Assembly: GCA_026702615.1 (NCBI GenBank)
Contig: JAPPBY010000026.1
Span: 1-58,211 of the forward strand
DNA: 58,211 nt
Direction: 5' to 3'
Source of the DNA: Chloroflexota bacterium
GTDB lineage: Bacteria; Chloroflexota; Dehalococcoidia; Tepidiformales; Tepidiformaceae
The notes beneath the pieces were generated by a model. That model did no database searches. It was not told where the DNA came from and worked only from the letters and a program-made list of their open reading frames with translations. A program made the position numbers and the translations under genes. This document shows positions 9,787-17,395 of the stretch, in pieces. How positions within the stretch are numbered: position 1 is the stretch's first letter; each line of letters opens with the position of its first letter.

Positions 9787-10413
9787 TTGGTGGACGAGAC
9801 GCGCGATAAGCTCATTGACCTCTTGGACCGCTTCGCGCGCGTCAGCCGGGATGCGGACACTCGCTTCGAGCTAGCCTCAGGTGAGGGAAGCGAAGTCTAC
9901 TTCGACGGCAAGCGAGTTACGCAGTCCTACGAGGGTATGCCCTTGGTTGGGCAAGTGGTTTGGGAATTCGCGAGGAAGATCGGCGCTGAGGCAGTAGGCG
10001 GGCTCGCGATCGGGTCCATACCTATCTCAGACGCCGCCGTCGCGTACGCGACGTTCTCTGCAAAATCCAAGCTGGAAGGGTTCTATGTCTTGGACAGCGC
10101 CAAGACCCACGGGACCAAAGAACGCGTCTACCAATCGTTCAGAGAAGATGGACGAGAACTCCTGTCGAAGGGCACTAAGGTCTTGATAGTCGACGACGTG
10201 ATGACAACGGGGGGGAGCATTGGACGTGCCATTGAAGAGGTACGGGAGCGGGGAGCCCACGTGCAAGGTGTCCTCGTCTTGATCGACAGGCGCGACGACC
10301 GCGCAGAGAGTATTCGCAAGGCCGCACCCTACTTCTACGCTGTCGCGGATCTCGACGAGAAGGGCAACCTCGGACCTTCCCCAACTGGTCTGGCCCCAGC
10401 GATCGCGAGCTAG
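9787..10413 (+). CDS. Orotate phosphoribosyltransferase-like protein (second, divergent copy)
   Basis: The 208-residue protein has the type I phosphoribosyltransferase fold. Its PRPP loop VLIVDDVMTTGGS lies at about residues 132-144, and the N-terminal FELASGEGSEVYFDGKR is the orotate-enzyme type. The flexible loop reads DSAKTHGTKERVY, so the Arg-Lys pair usual in PyrE is absent though Lys and His-Gly remain. TTG 9787 fits best: AGAGGAG ends 7 nt upstream (GTG 9790 is the alternative). Base composition is visibly lower in GC than neighbours, suggesting transfer. A more standard PyrE is encoded at 16681-17325. Confidence 0.75.
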   Translation: MVDETRDKLIDLLDRFARVSRDADTRFELASGEGSEVYFDGKRVTQSYEGMPLVGQVVWEFARKIGAEAVGGLAIGSIPISDAAVAYATFSAKSKLEGFYVLDSAKTHGTKERVYQSFREDGRELLSKGTKVLIVDDVMTTGGSIGRAIEEVRERGAHVQGVLVLIDRRDDRAESIRKAAPYFYAVADLDEKGNLGPSPTGLAPAIAS

Positions 10414-10481
10414 TTCCGGCTGCGCGACGGCCCCGCAGCCCTCGTCATCACCTGAGTCGCAGGTGGGCTTGGCAGGGTTCG

Positions 10482-10487
10482 TAGAAT
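10482..10487 (+). promoter_or_regulatory. -10 element for a leaderless DinB-family gene
   Basis: TAGAAT, 6 nt, then ATG 10494, without a ribosome site. Confidence 0.55.
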
Positions 10488-10493
10488 GGGCGC

Positions 10494-10994
10494 ATGCAGG
10501 AAGCCCCCACCAGCAGTGACCGGTTTCTCCTGAAGGCGCTGGGAGAAGCGGCGGGTGAGCTGCGCGGTCTGCTCTGGTCGACGAGCGAGCGGCAAGCGCG
10601 AGAGCCGGGGGAGGGGCAGGACGAAGGGTGGTGCCTGCTCGCGATCGCGTTCCACCTGCGCGAGGTGGAGCGGGAGACGACCCAGCAGTTCGAGACGATC
10701 CTGCGGCGACCGTTCGCGCCCATCCGCAACATCGACCTGGACAACATCCCCTTTCCCGAGGACTACCAGTACGTGAGCATCGACGAGGCTATCTCGGGCT
10801 TCTCCCATGCGCGACAGGACACGTCGTACTCGCTCTGGGGGCTCTCGCAGACGGAATGGGAGCGGACGGCGATGCATCCCTACCGGGGCGAGGTCGCGCT
10901 CATCGACCTCGTGCGCGACCTGTACAAGCACGACCTCGAGCATCTCTGGCAGGCCCGGCGCATGCTCGGCCTCGACCCGATTCCGCGCCGGTGA
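10494..10994 (+). CDS. DinB-superfamily protein
   Basis: A 166-residue four-helix-bundle protein of the DinB/YfiT metal-binding superfamily. The three metal-type histidines are visible: one in AIAFHLREVE near residue 54 and two in LYKHDLEHLWQ near residues 145-149. In this superfamily characterised members are thiol-dependent transferases, but most, including this one, have no known substrate. Its stop overlaps the GTG of the dihydropteroate synthase gene (GTGA), so the two are co-translated. Confidence 0.85.
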   Translation: MQEAPTSSDRFLLKALGEAAGELRGLLWSTSERQAREPGEGQDEGWCLLAIAFHLREVERETTQQFETILRRPFAPIRNIDLDNIPFPEDYQYVSIDEAISGFSHARQDTSYSLWGLSQTEWERTAMHPYRGEVALIDLVRDLYKHDLEHLWQARRMLGLDPIPRR

Positions 10995-12193
10995 CGCCGC
11001 TGCTGCGAGCCGTCCCGCCGGCGGAGTGGGCGCTGGCGACGGACGGCGAGGCCGAGCACATCGCGTTCTTCGGCGACGACCTCGAACGGCTGGCACTCGC
11101 CACGAGCGCGCTCGGCCTGGGGCTGACCGTGGCGGAGGGGACGGGGCGGGTGGCGGCGAGCGCGGGCGACCTCGGGCGGCTGGCAGCGGAGCTGGGGCGG
11201 CGGGACAGCCCGCTGTCGGCACCGCTGACGGGTTATCTGTCGCCGGTCGCGCGCTGGCGGGTGGCGTCGCAGGAGCTGGCGTTGGACGAACCCCTCGTGA
11301 TGGGCATCGTGAACCTGACCGACGACTCCTTTTCGGGGGACGGGGTGGGGACGGACGTGACGGCGGCGCTGGCGCACGCCGAGCGGCTGCGTTCGGAGGG
11401 GGCAGACATCATCGACGTGGGGGCGGAGACGGCGCGGGCCAGCCGTCCGCAGCTGGAAGCGGAGGCGGAGGCGGCGATTGCGGGGCCGGTGGTGGCAGCG
11501 CTCGTGGGGGAGGGGCATCTCGTCTCCATCGACACGTACAAGCGCGAGGTGGCGGAGGCGGGGATTGCCAAGGGAGCGGCGATCGTGAACGACATCAGCG
11601 GCCTGACGTTGGGAACCGACGCGGCGGAAGCGGCGGCCCAGGGCGGGGCGGGATACGTGCTCAACTACAGCTACACCGTCCCGAAGCACCGGCCCGACCC
11701 CGCGCCCGTCTACGACGACGTGGTCACGGAGACGGTGGGGTGGATGGCAGAGCGGCTGGCGGCGCTGGAGGCGGCGGGGCTGGCGCGGGAGGCCATTGCC
11801 ATCGACCCCGGCATCGCCTTCGGGAAGAGCCACGACGAGGACATCCAGTCGCTCCGTCGCCTTTCCGAACTGCGCACGGCGGGGCAGCCCCTCCTGCTGG
11901 CGCACTCGCGCAAGAACTACATCGGCAGCGTCTCGGGCGCCGGTCCGGAGGACCGCGACCTCGAGACGCACGTCACGACGGCGCTCGCGTACGCGCAGGG
12001 CGCGCGCATCTTCCGCGTGCACGATGTCGCCGGCACGCGCCGAACCCTGGCGATGGCGGCAGCGGTCGTGTCGGCGGCGCCGGGGGCGTTCGCGCCGGAC
12101 GAGGGGAGCTGGCCATGGGCGGCGGGCGCGACGGCCGCGGAGGCGATCGCCGAGAAGGCGCTCATCGACGCGCCACCGGGGCAGCGCTGGTAG
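10991..12193 (+). CDS. folP: Dihydropteroate synthase with N-terminal extension
   Basis: Condenses p-aminobenzoate with dihydropterin pyrophosphate in folate synthesis. The 400-residue product has a roughly 95-residue N-terminal extension of unknown role, then the TIM-barrel motifs: MGIVNLTDDSFSGDG, ADIIDVGAETARAS, VSIDTYK, AIVNDISG, AIDPGIAFGKS, HSRKNYIG and RVHDVAG. The Ser/Arg of the usual pterin site is retained. GTG 10991 is in frame and overlaps the dinB-like stop by 4 bases. The extension resembles that of other dihydropteroate synthase-like proteins in which the N-terminal domain is not catalytic. Confidence 0.88.
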   Translation: MTPLLRAVPPAEWALATDGEAEHIAFFGDDLERLALATSALGLGLTVAEGTGRVAASAGDLGRLAAELGRRDSPLSAPLTGYLSPVARWRVASQELALDEPLVMGIVNLTDDSFSGDGVGTDVTAALAHAERLRSEGADIIDVGAETARASRPQLEAEAEAAIAGPVVAALVGEGHLVSIDTYKREVAEAGIAKGAAIVNDISGLTLGTDAAEAAAQGGAGYVLNYSYTVPKHRPDPAPVYDDVVTETVGWMAERLAALEAAGLAREAIAIDPGIAFGKSHDEDIQSLRRLSELRTAGQPLLLAHSRKNYIGSVSGAGPEDRDLETHVTTALAYAQGARIFRVHDVAGTRRTLAMAAAVVSAAPGAFAPDEGSWPWAAGATAAEAIAEKALIDAPPGQRW

Positions 12194-12232
12194 GGGCTGC
12201 GCTCGCTGGCTCGCGCGTTCATGCGCGGGCTG

Positions 12233-12238
12233 TATGCT
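12233..12238 (+). promoter_or_regulatory. -10 element for a leaderless phosphatase gene
   Basis: TATGCT followed by 7 nt and GTG 12246. The ATG inside this hexamer (12234) is therefore unlikely to be the start. Confidence 0.5.
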
Positions 12239-12245
12239 CGGCGCG

Positions 12246-12965
12246 GTGAGTTCGCCACAGCGGGGTCCGGCTTCCAACGCGTTCAACGAGGCGTTCCTGA
12301 CTGGGATCGAGGGAACGACCGAGATCGTGCTCGTGCGCCACGGGCAGCAGTCCGTCCCGAACTTGCCGAACGCGAAGCTCGGGGACAGCGTGGATGCGCC
12401 CCTGAGCGACCTTGGGCGGGAACAGGCGCGGCTGGTGGGCGAACGGTTCGCGACGGAGCGGGTCGATGCCCTGTACTCAAGCGGGATGCGGCGCGCGTTC
12501 GACACGGGAGCGGCGATCGGGGGACACCACGGGCTCGAGCCAGTCGTGATCGACGACCTGCAGGAGATAGGAATGTTCCGTGATGTCCCGCGCGATCAGA
12601 CGGCGGCGGAGGCGCTGGGTGTCGACTACCTGGCGGGGCTGCGGAAGCGGATGGCGCGGGAGCGGTCGTGGGACGTGTTCCCGCTGACGGAGCCGAGCGC
12701 GGACTTCCAGAAGCGCGTCGTGAACGCCATCGAGGGGATCATCGCGAGGCACGCCGACGAGACGGCGCGAGTCGTGATCGCCTGCCACGGGGGCGTCATC
12801 AACGCCTACACCGGATACGTCATCGCAACGGACTTCGACATGTTCTTCCGGCCGGCGCACACCTCGGTGCACGTGGTTCTCGCCAAGGGACACAACCGGG
12901 CACTGCAGAGCCTGAACGACACCCATCACCTCCAGACCGCCGAAGGCAGCTTCGTCACCTACTAG
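12246..12965 (+). CDS. Histidine phosphatase family protein
   Basis: A 239-residue member of the phosphoglycerate mutase-like superfamily, which uses a phospho-His intermediate. The RHGQQ motif near residue 33 supplies the catalytic His, a YSSGMRRAFDTG segment the second Arg, and VIACHGGVINAY the second His. Substrate is not evident. GTG 12246 is preferred because TATGCT lies 7 nt upstream; ATG 12234 is in frame. It converges on the threonine ammonia-lyase gene with a 14-base gap. Confidence 0.88.
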   Translation: MSSPQRGPASNAFNEAFLTGIEGTTEIVLVRHGQQSVPNLPNAKLGDSVDAPLSDLGREQARLVGERFATERVDALYSSGMRRAFDTGAAIGGHHGLEPVVIDDLQEIGMFRDVPRDQTAAEALGVDYLAGLRKRMARERSWDVFPLTEPSADFQKRVVNAIEGIIARHADETARVVIACHGGVINAYTGYVIATDFDMFFRPAHTSVHVVLAKGHNRALQSLNDTHHLQTAEGSFVTY

Positions 12966-12979
12966 GGCGCGGTCGCGAA

Positions 12980-14248
12980 TCAGCCGGTTTCGTAGCGACG
13001 GCGGGCGCCAGCCGTGTTCATGCGCGGTGGATCGAGGGTGATGTCGCCCAGGCCCTTCTCGCGGAGGGCTTCCCGCACACGCTCGAAGTGCTGCGGACCG
13101 TTGACCTCGAGCAGGAGGTCGATGAGGGCGACCTCGACAGGAAGGCCCGGGGCTTCGCGGTCGTGGTTCACTTCGAGCAGGTTGGCGGCCTCGCCAGCGA
13201 TGGCGCCCGTGATGGCGGCGAGCTCGCCGGGCACGTCCGCAATCTCGATGGTGAGGTGCCGGTAGCGGCCGTCTTCCACGAGGCCGTAGCGCACGATCGA
13301 GCCCAGCCGGTTGATATCGACGTTGCCGCCGGAGAGGACGATGGCGGTCTTCGCGCGGGGGCGGTAGGCGTCGGAAAGGAGGGCAGCGACGCCAAGGGCG
13401 CCGGCGCCCTCCACCAGCAGCTTCGAGGTCTCGAGGAGGTACACCATCGCGTGGGCAATGGCGGTGTCGCCGCAGGCGATCATCTCGTCGACGTTCTCGC
13501 GGATAAGGGCGAACGTGCGGTCGGAGGGACCCGAGACAGCAACGCCGTCGGCAAGGGTACCGGCGTGGGGGACGCTGCGGACCTCGCCGGCTTCGTACGA
13601 GCGACAGATGCCGTCCATGGCCGCGGCCTGCACCCCCACGATGCGCACCTCGGGGCGGCGCGCCTTGATGGCCGTGGCGACGCCGGCAAGGAGGCCACCG
13701 CCACCGGCCGGGATGAGCACCTCGGCAAGGTCGGGGATCTGCTCGAGCAGCTCGAGGCCGAGCGTGCCCTGGCCGGCAATGACGGCGTCGTTGTCGAACG
13801 GAGGCAGGTAGACGAGGCCGTCGCGTTCGGCGAGCCCGCCGGCATGGCTCCGGGCCTCCTCGAGCGATTCGCCGTGGAAGACGACGCGGGCGCCGTATCC
13901 CTCGGTGGCGGCCGCCTTCACGAGGGGGGCTCCCTCGGGCATGACGACGGTCGCGGCGATGCCGGCCGCCTGCGCGGCCAGGGCGACCCCCTGGGCGTGG
14001 TTGCCGGCGCTGGCGGCCACGATGCCGCGGGCGCGGTCCTCTTCGGAGAGGGAGTGGATGGCGTTGAGGGCGCCGCGAATCTTGAAGGAGCCGGCGCGCT
14101 GGAGCTGTTCGCACTTGAGCACGACGGGGACTCCGGTCAGGCGCTCCAGGGCTCGGGCGGGCCAGACCGGCGTCTCGAGGATGCCTCCAGCGATCACTTC
14201 GCGGGCTGCCTGGATGTCGTCGATGGTGACGGATGGCGCGGCAGTCAT
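12980..14248 (-). CDS. ilvA: Threonine ammonia-lyase (threonine dehydratase)
   Basis: PLP enzyme that deaminates L-threonine to 2-oxobutanoate, the entry step to isoleucine. The 422-residue product has the PLP lysine in SFKIRGA (about residue 55), the SAGNHAQG loop, the glycine-rich GGGGL phosphate site and SGGNVD near the end of the catalytic domain. A C-terminal ACT-type domain (about 335-410, beginning HLTIEIADVPGELA) suggests allosteric control. Its start overlaps by 4 bases the end of the upstream Cys-rich gene, and the two share the promoter at 14656. Confidence 0.92.
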   Translation of the reverse strand: MTAAPSVTIDDIQAAREVIAGGILETPVWPARALERLTGVPVVLKCEQLQRAGSFKIRGALNAIHSLSEEDRARGIVAASAGNHAQGVALAAQAAGIAATVVMPEGAPLVKAAATEGYGARVVFHGESLEEARSHAGGLAERDGLVYLPPFDNDAVIAGQGTLGLELLEQIPDLAEVLIPAGGGGLLAGVATAIKARRPEVRIVGVQAAAMDGICRSYEAGEVRSVPHAGTLADGVAVSGPSDRTFALIRENVDEMIACGDTAIAHAMVYLLETSKLLVEGAGALGVAALLSDAYRPRAKTAIVLSGGNVDINRLGSIVRYGLVEDGRYRHLTIEIADVPGELAAITGAIAGEAANLLEVNHDREAPGLPVEVALIDLLLEVNGPQHFERVREALREKGLGDITLDPPRMNTAGARRRYETG

Positions 14249-14649
14249 GGCTTGCTCCAGATGGTGCGGCGTTCCCAGCAGTGGGCGCAGACGATGGCCA
14301 TCTCGGCATCATCGCGGGAGCCCATGGAGGGATAGAGCTCATCGGACAGGTGGCGGAGGCAGAAGCGGCCCCCGCACTTGGTGCAGTCGAAGGTGTGGTT
14401 GTGTTCACACCCATCAAGCCCGCAGAAGCCATCGCGATTGCGCAGGCGGACGCCGCGGACGTACTCGTGGTGGCGCGGGATGTCGTCGTGCTTGGCGGTG
14501 CAGGCAGGCCGAACGCAGACGGCGTCGTAGCCTTCGAGGACGTAGGCGTGCTCCTCGCAGATGGGGCGGGCGCAGTACTGGCAGGTGTCGCGCGGAGGGC
14601 GTTTGCAACGCCGCAGGCGACCTCCGAGCGCGCAGCGATCCCCGGCCAT
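14245..14649 (-). CDS. Cysteine/histidine-rich zinc-binding protein
   Basis: A 134-residue protein with many Cys and His pairs: CQYC near residue 24, CEEH, CVRPAC, an FCGLDGCEHNHTFDC segment, CTKCGGRFCLRH, and CAHC near the C-terminus. It likely binds two to four zinc ions. ATG 14649 is chosen because TACGGT lies 6 nt before it, so it is a leaderless start; GTG 14685 is an upstream alternative. It is co-transcribed with ilvA. Function unknown, no catalytic motif seen. Confidence 0.65.
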   Translation of the reverse strand: MAGDRCALGGRLRRCKRPPRDTCQYCARPICEEHAYVLEGYDAVCVRPACTAKHDDIPRHHEYVRGVRLRNRDGFCGLDGCEHNHTFDCTKCGGRFCLRHLSDELYPSMGSRDDAEMAIVCAHCWERRTIWSKP

Positions 14650-14655
14650 GAAATC

Positions 14656-14661
14656 ACCGTA
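14656..14661 (-). promoter_or_regulatory. -10 element for the Cys-rich gene and ilvA
   Basis: TACGGT on the minus strand, then 6 nt, then ATG 14649. It drives two overlapping genes. Confidence 0.5.
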
Positions 14662-14727
14662 CCGGGTTGCGAAGCGGCGAGCCACCGGGGGCAGCGGGGA
14701 GCGGTTTACGCCCCGAACGGGCTGGTC

Positions 14728-14733
14728 TATCGT
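14728..14733 (+). promoter_or_regulatory. Possible -10 element of the hydratase-dehydrogenase operon
   Basis: TATCGT about 31 nt before ATG 14765, with GAGGAG forming the ribosome site in between. This operon, unlike many genes here, has a short leader. Confidence 0.35.
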
Positions 14734-14764
14734 TCACCGCGCCAATTTGGATTGAGGAGACGGC

Positions 14765-15250
14765 ATGAGCGACGAGACGCAAGAATCGTTGATCACGGAC
14801 GAGATGCGGGCATCGATCGGCAGGGAATCGGAGCCGACGACGCTGGAGGTGGACAAGACCTCCGTGCGCATGTTTGCACGGTCCGTGGGGTACACCGACC
14901 CGGTCTACTACGACGAAGCGGCGGCGCAGGCCGCGGGCTACCGGAGCCTGCCCGCCCCTCCGGGGTACTTGGGCACGCCGGTATTCAACCCGAACAAGCG
15001 CAGCGCCCGGCCCCAGGGAATGCTTGAGCCGAGCCGCCCGCTGAAGCGAGTGCTGAACGGCGGTACGGACATCGAATACCTGACGGACATCTGCGCAGGC
15101 GACATCCTGACCTCTATAAGCGCGGTCTCGTCCATCGAGGAGCGCAAGGGACGCCTCGGCGAGATGCTGATCACCACGACGAAGACGACGTACCGCAACC
15201 AGGAGGGCGAGGTTGTCGCCATCATGACCGGCACGGGTATCCGGTACTAG
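14765..15250 (+). CDS. FAS1-like (MaoC N-terminal type) dehydratase domain protein
   Basis: The 161-residue protein matches the N-terminal hot-dog half of MaoC/hydratase-2 enzymes. It has the early segment VDKTSVRMFARSVGYTDPVYYDE (residues 31-53) and a later LNGGTDIEYL, DICAGDILT pair. This half usually lacks the catalytic Asp-His dyad and pairs with a partner hot-dog protein; the next gene supplies that partner. ATG 14765 has GAGGAG 7 nt upstream. The next start is 10 nt after its stop. Confidence 0.85.
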   Translation: MSDETQESLITDEMRASIGRESEPTTLEVDKTSVRMFARSVGYTDPVYYDEAAAQAAGYRSLPAPPGYLGTPVFNPNKRSARPQGMLEPSRPLKRVLNGGTDIEYLTDICAGDILTSISAVSSIEERKGRLGEMLITTTKTTYRNQEGEVVAIMTGTGIRY

Positions 15251-15259
15251 GAGGACACC

Positions 15260-15676
15260 ATGGGCGCTAGCTGGGACGAGGTTCAGGAGGGGATGGAGAT
15301 CCCCACGCTGGAGAAGAACTGCAGCACGCAGCAGCTCGTGCACTGGGCCGCAGGCTCAGGCGACTTCTACCAGATTCACTACGACCACAACTTCGCGGAG
15401 GCCACGGGGCTCCCGAACATCATCGTGCACGGTGCGCTGAAGCATGCCTTCCTCGGACAGCTCCTCCACGACTGGGTGGGCAACGAGGGCCGCGTGAAGC
15501 GCGTCGGCTGCAGCTACCGCGGCATGGACTTCCCCGACGAGGACATCCACTGCAAGGGCGTGGTGACACGCAAGTACGAGGAGGACGGGGAGAAGCTCGT
15601 CGACCTCGAAATTTGGACGGAGAACCCGGACGGGCAGAGGACCTCACCGGGAAGCGCAACCGTCCGCCTGCCGTAG
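15260..15676 (+). CDS. MaoC-family (R)-specific enoyl-CoA hydratase
   Basis: The 138-residue hot-dog protein carries the hydratase-2 motif: SGDFYQIHYDHNFAE with the catalytic Asp near residue 34 and His near residue 39, then GLPNIIVHG. It is expected to hydrate trans-2-enoyl-CoA to (3R)-hydroxyacyl-CoA, probably as a heterodimer with the product of the preceding gene. The following gene is a dehydrogenase whose sequence fits the next step. AGGAGG precedes its start. Confidence 0.88.
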   Translation: MGASWDEVQEGMEIPTLEKNCSTQQLVHWAAGSGDFYQIHYDHNFAEATGLPNIIVHGALKHAFLGQLLHDWVGNEGRVKRVGCSYRGMDFPDEDIHCKGVVTRKYEEDGEKLVDLEIWTENPDGQRTSPGSATVRLP

Positions 15677-15686
15677 GAGCACACCC

Positions 15687-16658
15687 ATGGCGAATCTGCT
15701 TGAAGGCCGCGTCGTCGCGATGACGGGGGCGGGGCGGGGGATCGGGCGCGCGACCGCGTTGCTGGCCGCTTCGGAAGGAGCGCGCGTCATCGTGAACGAC
15801 CCGGGGGTGAACCCCGACGGAAGCGGGCATGACGACGACCCGGCGGCGCAGGTTGTCGCCGAAATCAAGGACGCCGGCGGCGATGCCACGGCGAACTTCG
15901 CGGACGTCTCCTCAATGGAAGGCGGCGAGAGCGTCATCCAGACGGCCCTGGACGCCTACGGCAAGCTCGACGGGCTGATCAACTTCGCGGCAATCCTGCG
16001 CGACCGCATGGTCTTCAACATGACCGAAGACGAGTGGGACGACGTCATCCGGATCGACCTGAAGGGGCACTTCACGACGACGAAACCGGCGGCGATCCTG
16101 TTCCGGCAGCAGCGGTACGGCCGCATCATCAACTACTCGTCGGTGTCGGGCCTGCAGGGGAACTCGGGACAAGCGAACTACGGCGCCGCCAAGGCGGGCG
16201 TCGCGGGGCTGACGCGGGTGTCCGCGCGCGACCTCGGTCGCTACGGCGTGACGGTGAACGCGATCGCGCCGGGCGCGGCCACGCGCCTGACGGCGACGGT
16301 GCCGGACTCGGCGCGGCAGATCAGGCAGCAACGGGGGATGACCTCCGGCGGCGGGCGGACAGCGGAGACGCAGCGCCAGGCGGCCCAGGCCTCGGGCATG
16401 CGCGGTCCGGAGATGGTCGCGCCGATGACCGTCTACCTGCTGCTCGACGAGGCGTGGAACATCAACGGGAAGATTTTCTCCGTGGCAGGTGGGCAGGTGG
16501 GTCTGCTGAACGAGATCTACCCGCCGCTGCGGCAGATCTACAAGGACGGCATGTGGACGCTGGATGAGCTACGGCAGCAAGTGCCGACACAGCTCATGGC
16601 GGGCATCCCCAACCCCGCGCCGCCACCGGACGACCTGGAGGTTCCCGGGCGGTCCTGA
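15687..16658 (+). CDS. SDR dehydrogenase of the (3R)-hydroxyacyl-CoA dehydrogenase (MFE-2) type
   Basis: A 323-residue short-chain dehydrogenase. The nucleotide motif TGAGRGIGRA is near residues 13-22, the catalytic Ser is in NYSSVSG and YxxxK in YGAAK. The segment ILRDRMVFNMTEDEWD and the turn DLKGHFTTTK are characteristic of the dehydrogenase domain of peroxisomal multifunctional enzyme type 2. The extra C-terminal 40 residues, ending in a Pro-rich tail, are shared with the paralogue at 22312. It is the third gene of the operon after two hydratase halves. Confidence 0.88.
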   Translation: MANLLEGRVVAMTGAGRGIGRATALLAASEGARVIVNDPGVNPDGSGHDDDPAAQVVAEIKDAGGDATANFADVSSMEGGESVIQTALDAYGKLDGLINFAAILRDRMVFNMTEDEWDDVIRIDLKGHFTTTKPAAILFRQQRYGRIINYSSVSGLQGNSGQANYGAAKAGVAGLTRVSARDLGRYGVTVNAIAPGAATRLTATVPDSARQIRQQRGMTSGGGRTAETQRQAAQASGMRGPEMVAPMTVYLLLDEAWNINGKIFSVAGGQVGLLNEIYPPLRQIYKDGMWTLDELRQQVPTQLMAGIPNPAPPPDDLEVPGRS

Positions 16659-16680
16659 GTCCCGGTTCGCCGAGGGGCGC

Positions 16681-17325
16681 CTATGCGCCCTGGCTGGACT
16701 GGATGTAGCGCACGACGCGCTCGTAGTCGGGCGCCTCGATACGGCCCGAGTAGCGCAGGTAGGTCGCGATCTGGTCCAGCGTGAGGATGCTGACCAGGTT
16801 GATGCCCTTCGCTTTGAGGGCTGCACGACCGCCTTCCTGGCGGTCGATGAGGGTAACGGCGTCGTGCGCGACGAGGCCCGCCTCGGCGAGCGCCTCTGCC
16901 GTCTGGATGATGCTGCCGCCGCCGGTAATGAGGTCGTCGATGATGAGGCAGGACTGGCCGCGGACGTAGTTCCCCTCGATCAAATCTTCCTTCGCGGTGC
17001 CGGGCGGGTGAATGTAGATCATCGGCGTGCTGACGTGCAGGGAGAACGCCGTCGCAACGTGGAGGCCGCCAAAGGGAACGCCGGCAACGAGGGTGAAAGG
17101 CTGCACCTGGGGGTGGCGCATGGAAACGAGCGCCTCGAGCTTGACCCGGATGATGTCGGCGCAACGCTGGAGGGCATGGGGGCTGCTGATGAGCTTTCGA
17201 AGGTTTATGTAGATCGGTGAGTCGACCGTGGTGCGGCCGAGGGTGAAGTTGCCGAACTCGACGGCGCCGAGCTCCCAGAGCTCTTCCGCAAGCCAGAGGT
17301 TTTCGGTGGCTGGTTCGTCGCTCAG
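16681..17325 (-). CDS. pyrE: Orotate phosphoribosyltransferase, apparent CTG start
   Basis: Converts orotate and PRPP to OMP in pyrimidine synthesis. The 214-residue frame has FGNFTLGRTTVDSPIYINLR early, a glycine-rich AGVPFGGLHVA and the PRPP loop LIIDDLITGGGS. The loop lysine region reads PPGTAKEDLIEG, again without the usual Arg-Lys. No ATG, GTG or TTG is in frame upstream of the conserved N-terminus (the first ATG, at 17121, would delete the first 68 residues). CTG at 17325 sits 8 nt after a GGGAGG ribosome site and gives a normal-length protein. Confidence 0.82.
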   Translation of the reverse strand: MSDEPATENLWLAEELWELGAVEFGNFTLGRTTVDSPIYINLRKLISSPHALQRCADIIRVKLEALVSMRHPQVQPFTLVAGVPFGGLHVATAFSLHVSTPMIYIHPPGTAKEDLIEGNYVRGQSCLIIDDLITGGGSIIQTAEALAEAGLVAHDAVTLIDRQEGGRAALKAKGINLVSILTLDQIATYLRYSGRIEAPDYERVVRYIQSSQGA

Positions 17326-17395
17326 GGCGAGGGCCTCCCGGCATGGGTGATGGAGTGGCGCGCCATCCCTGTTGTCCGCGACGGGGCGGGTGGTG

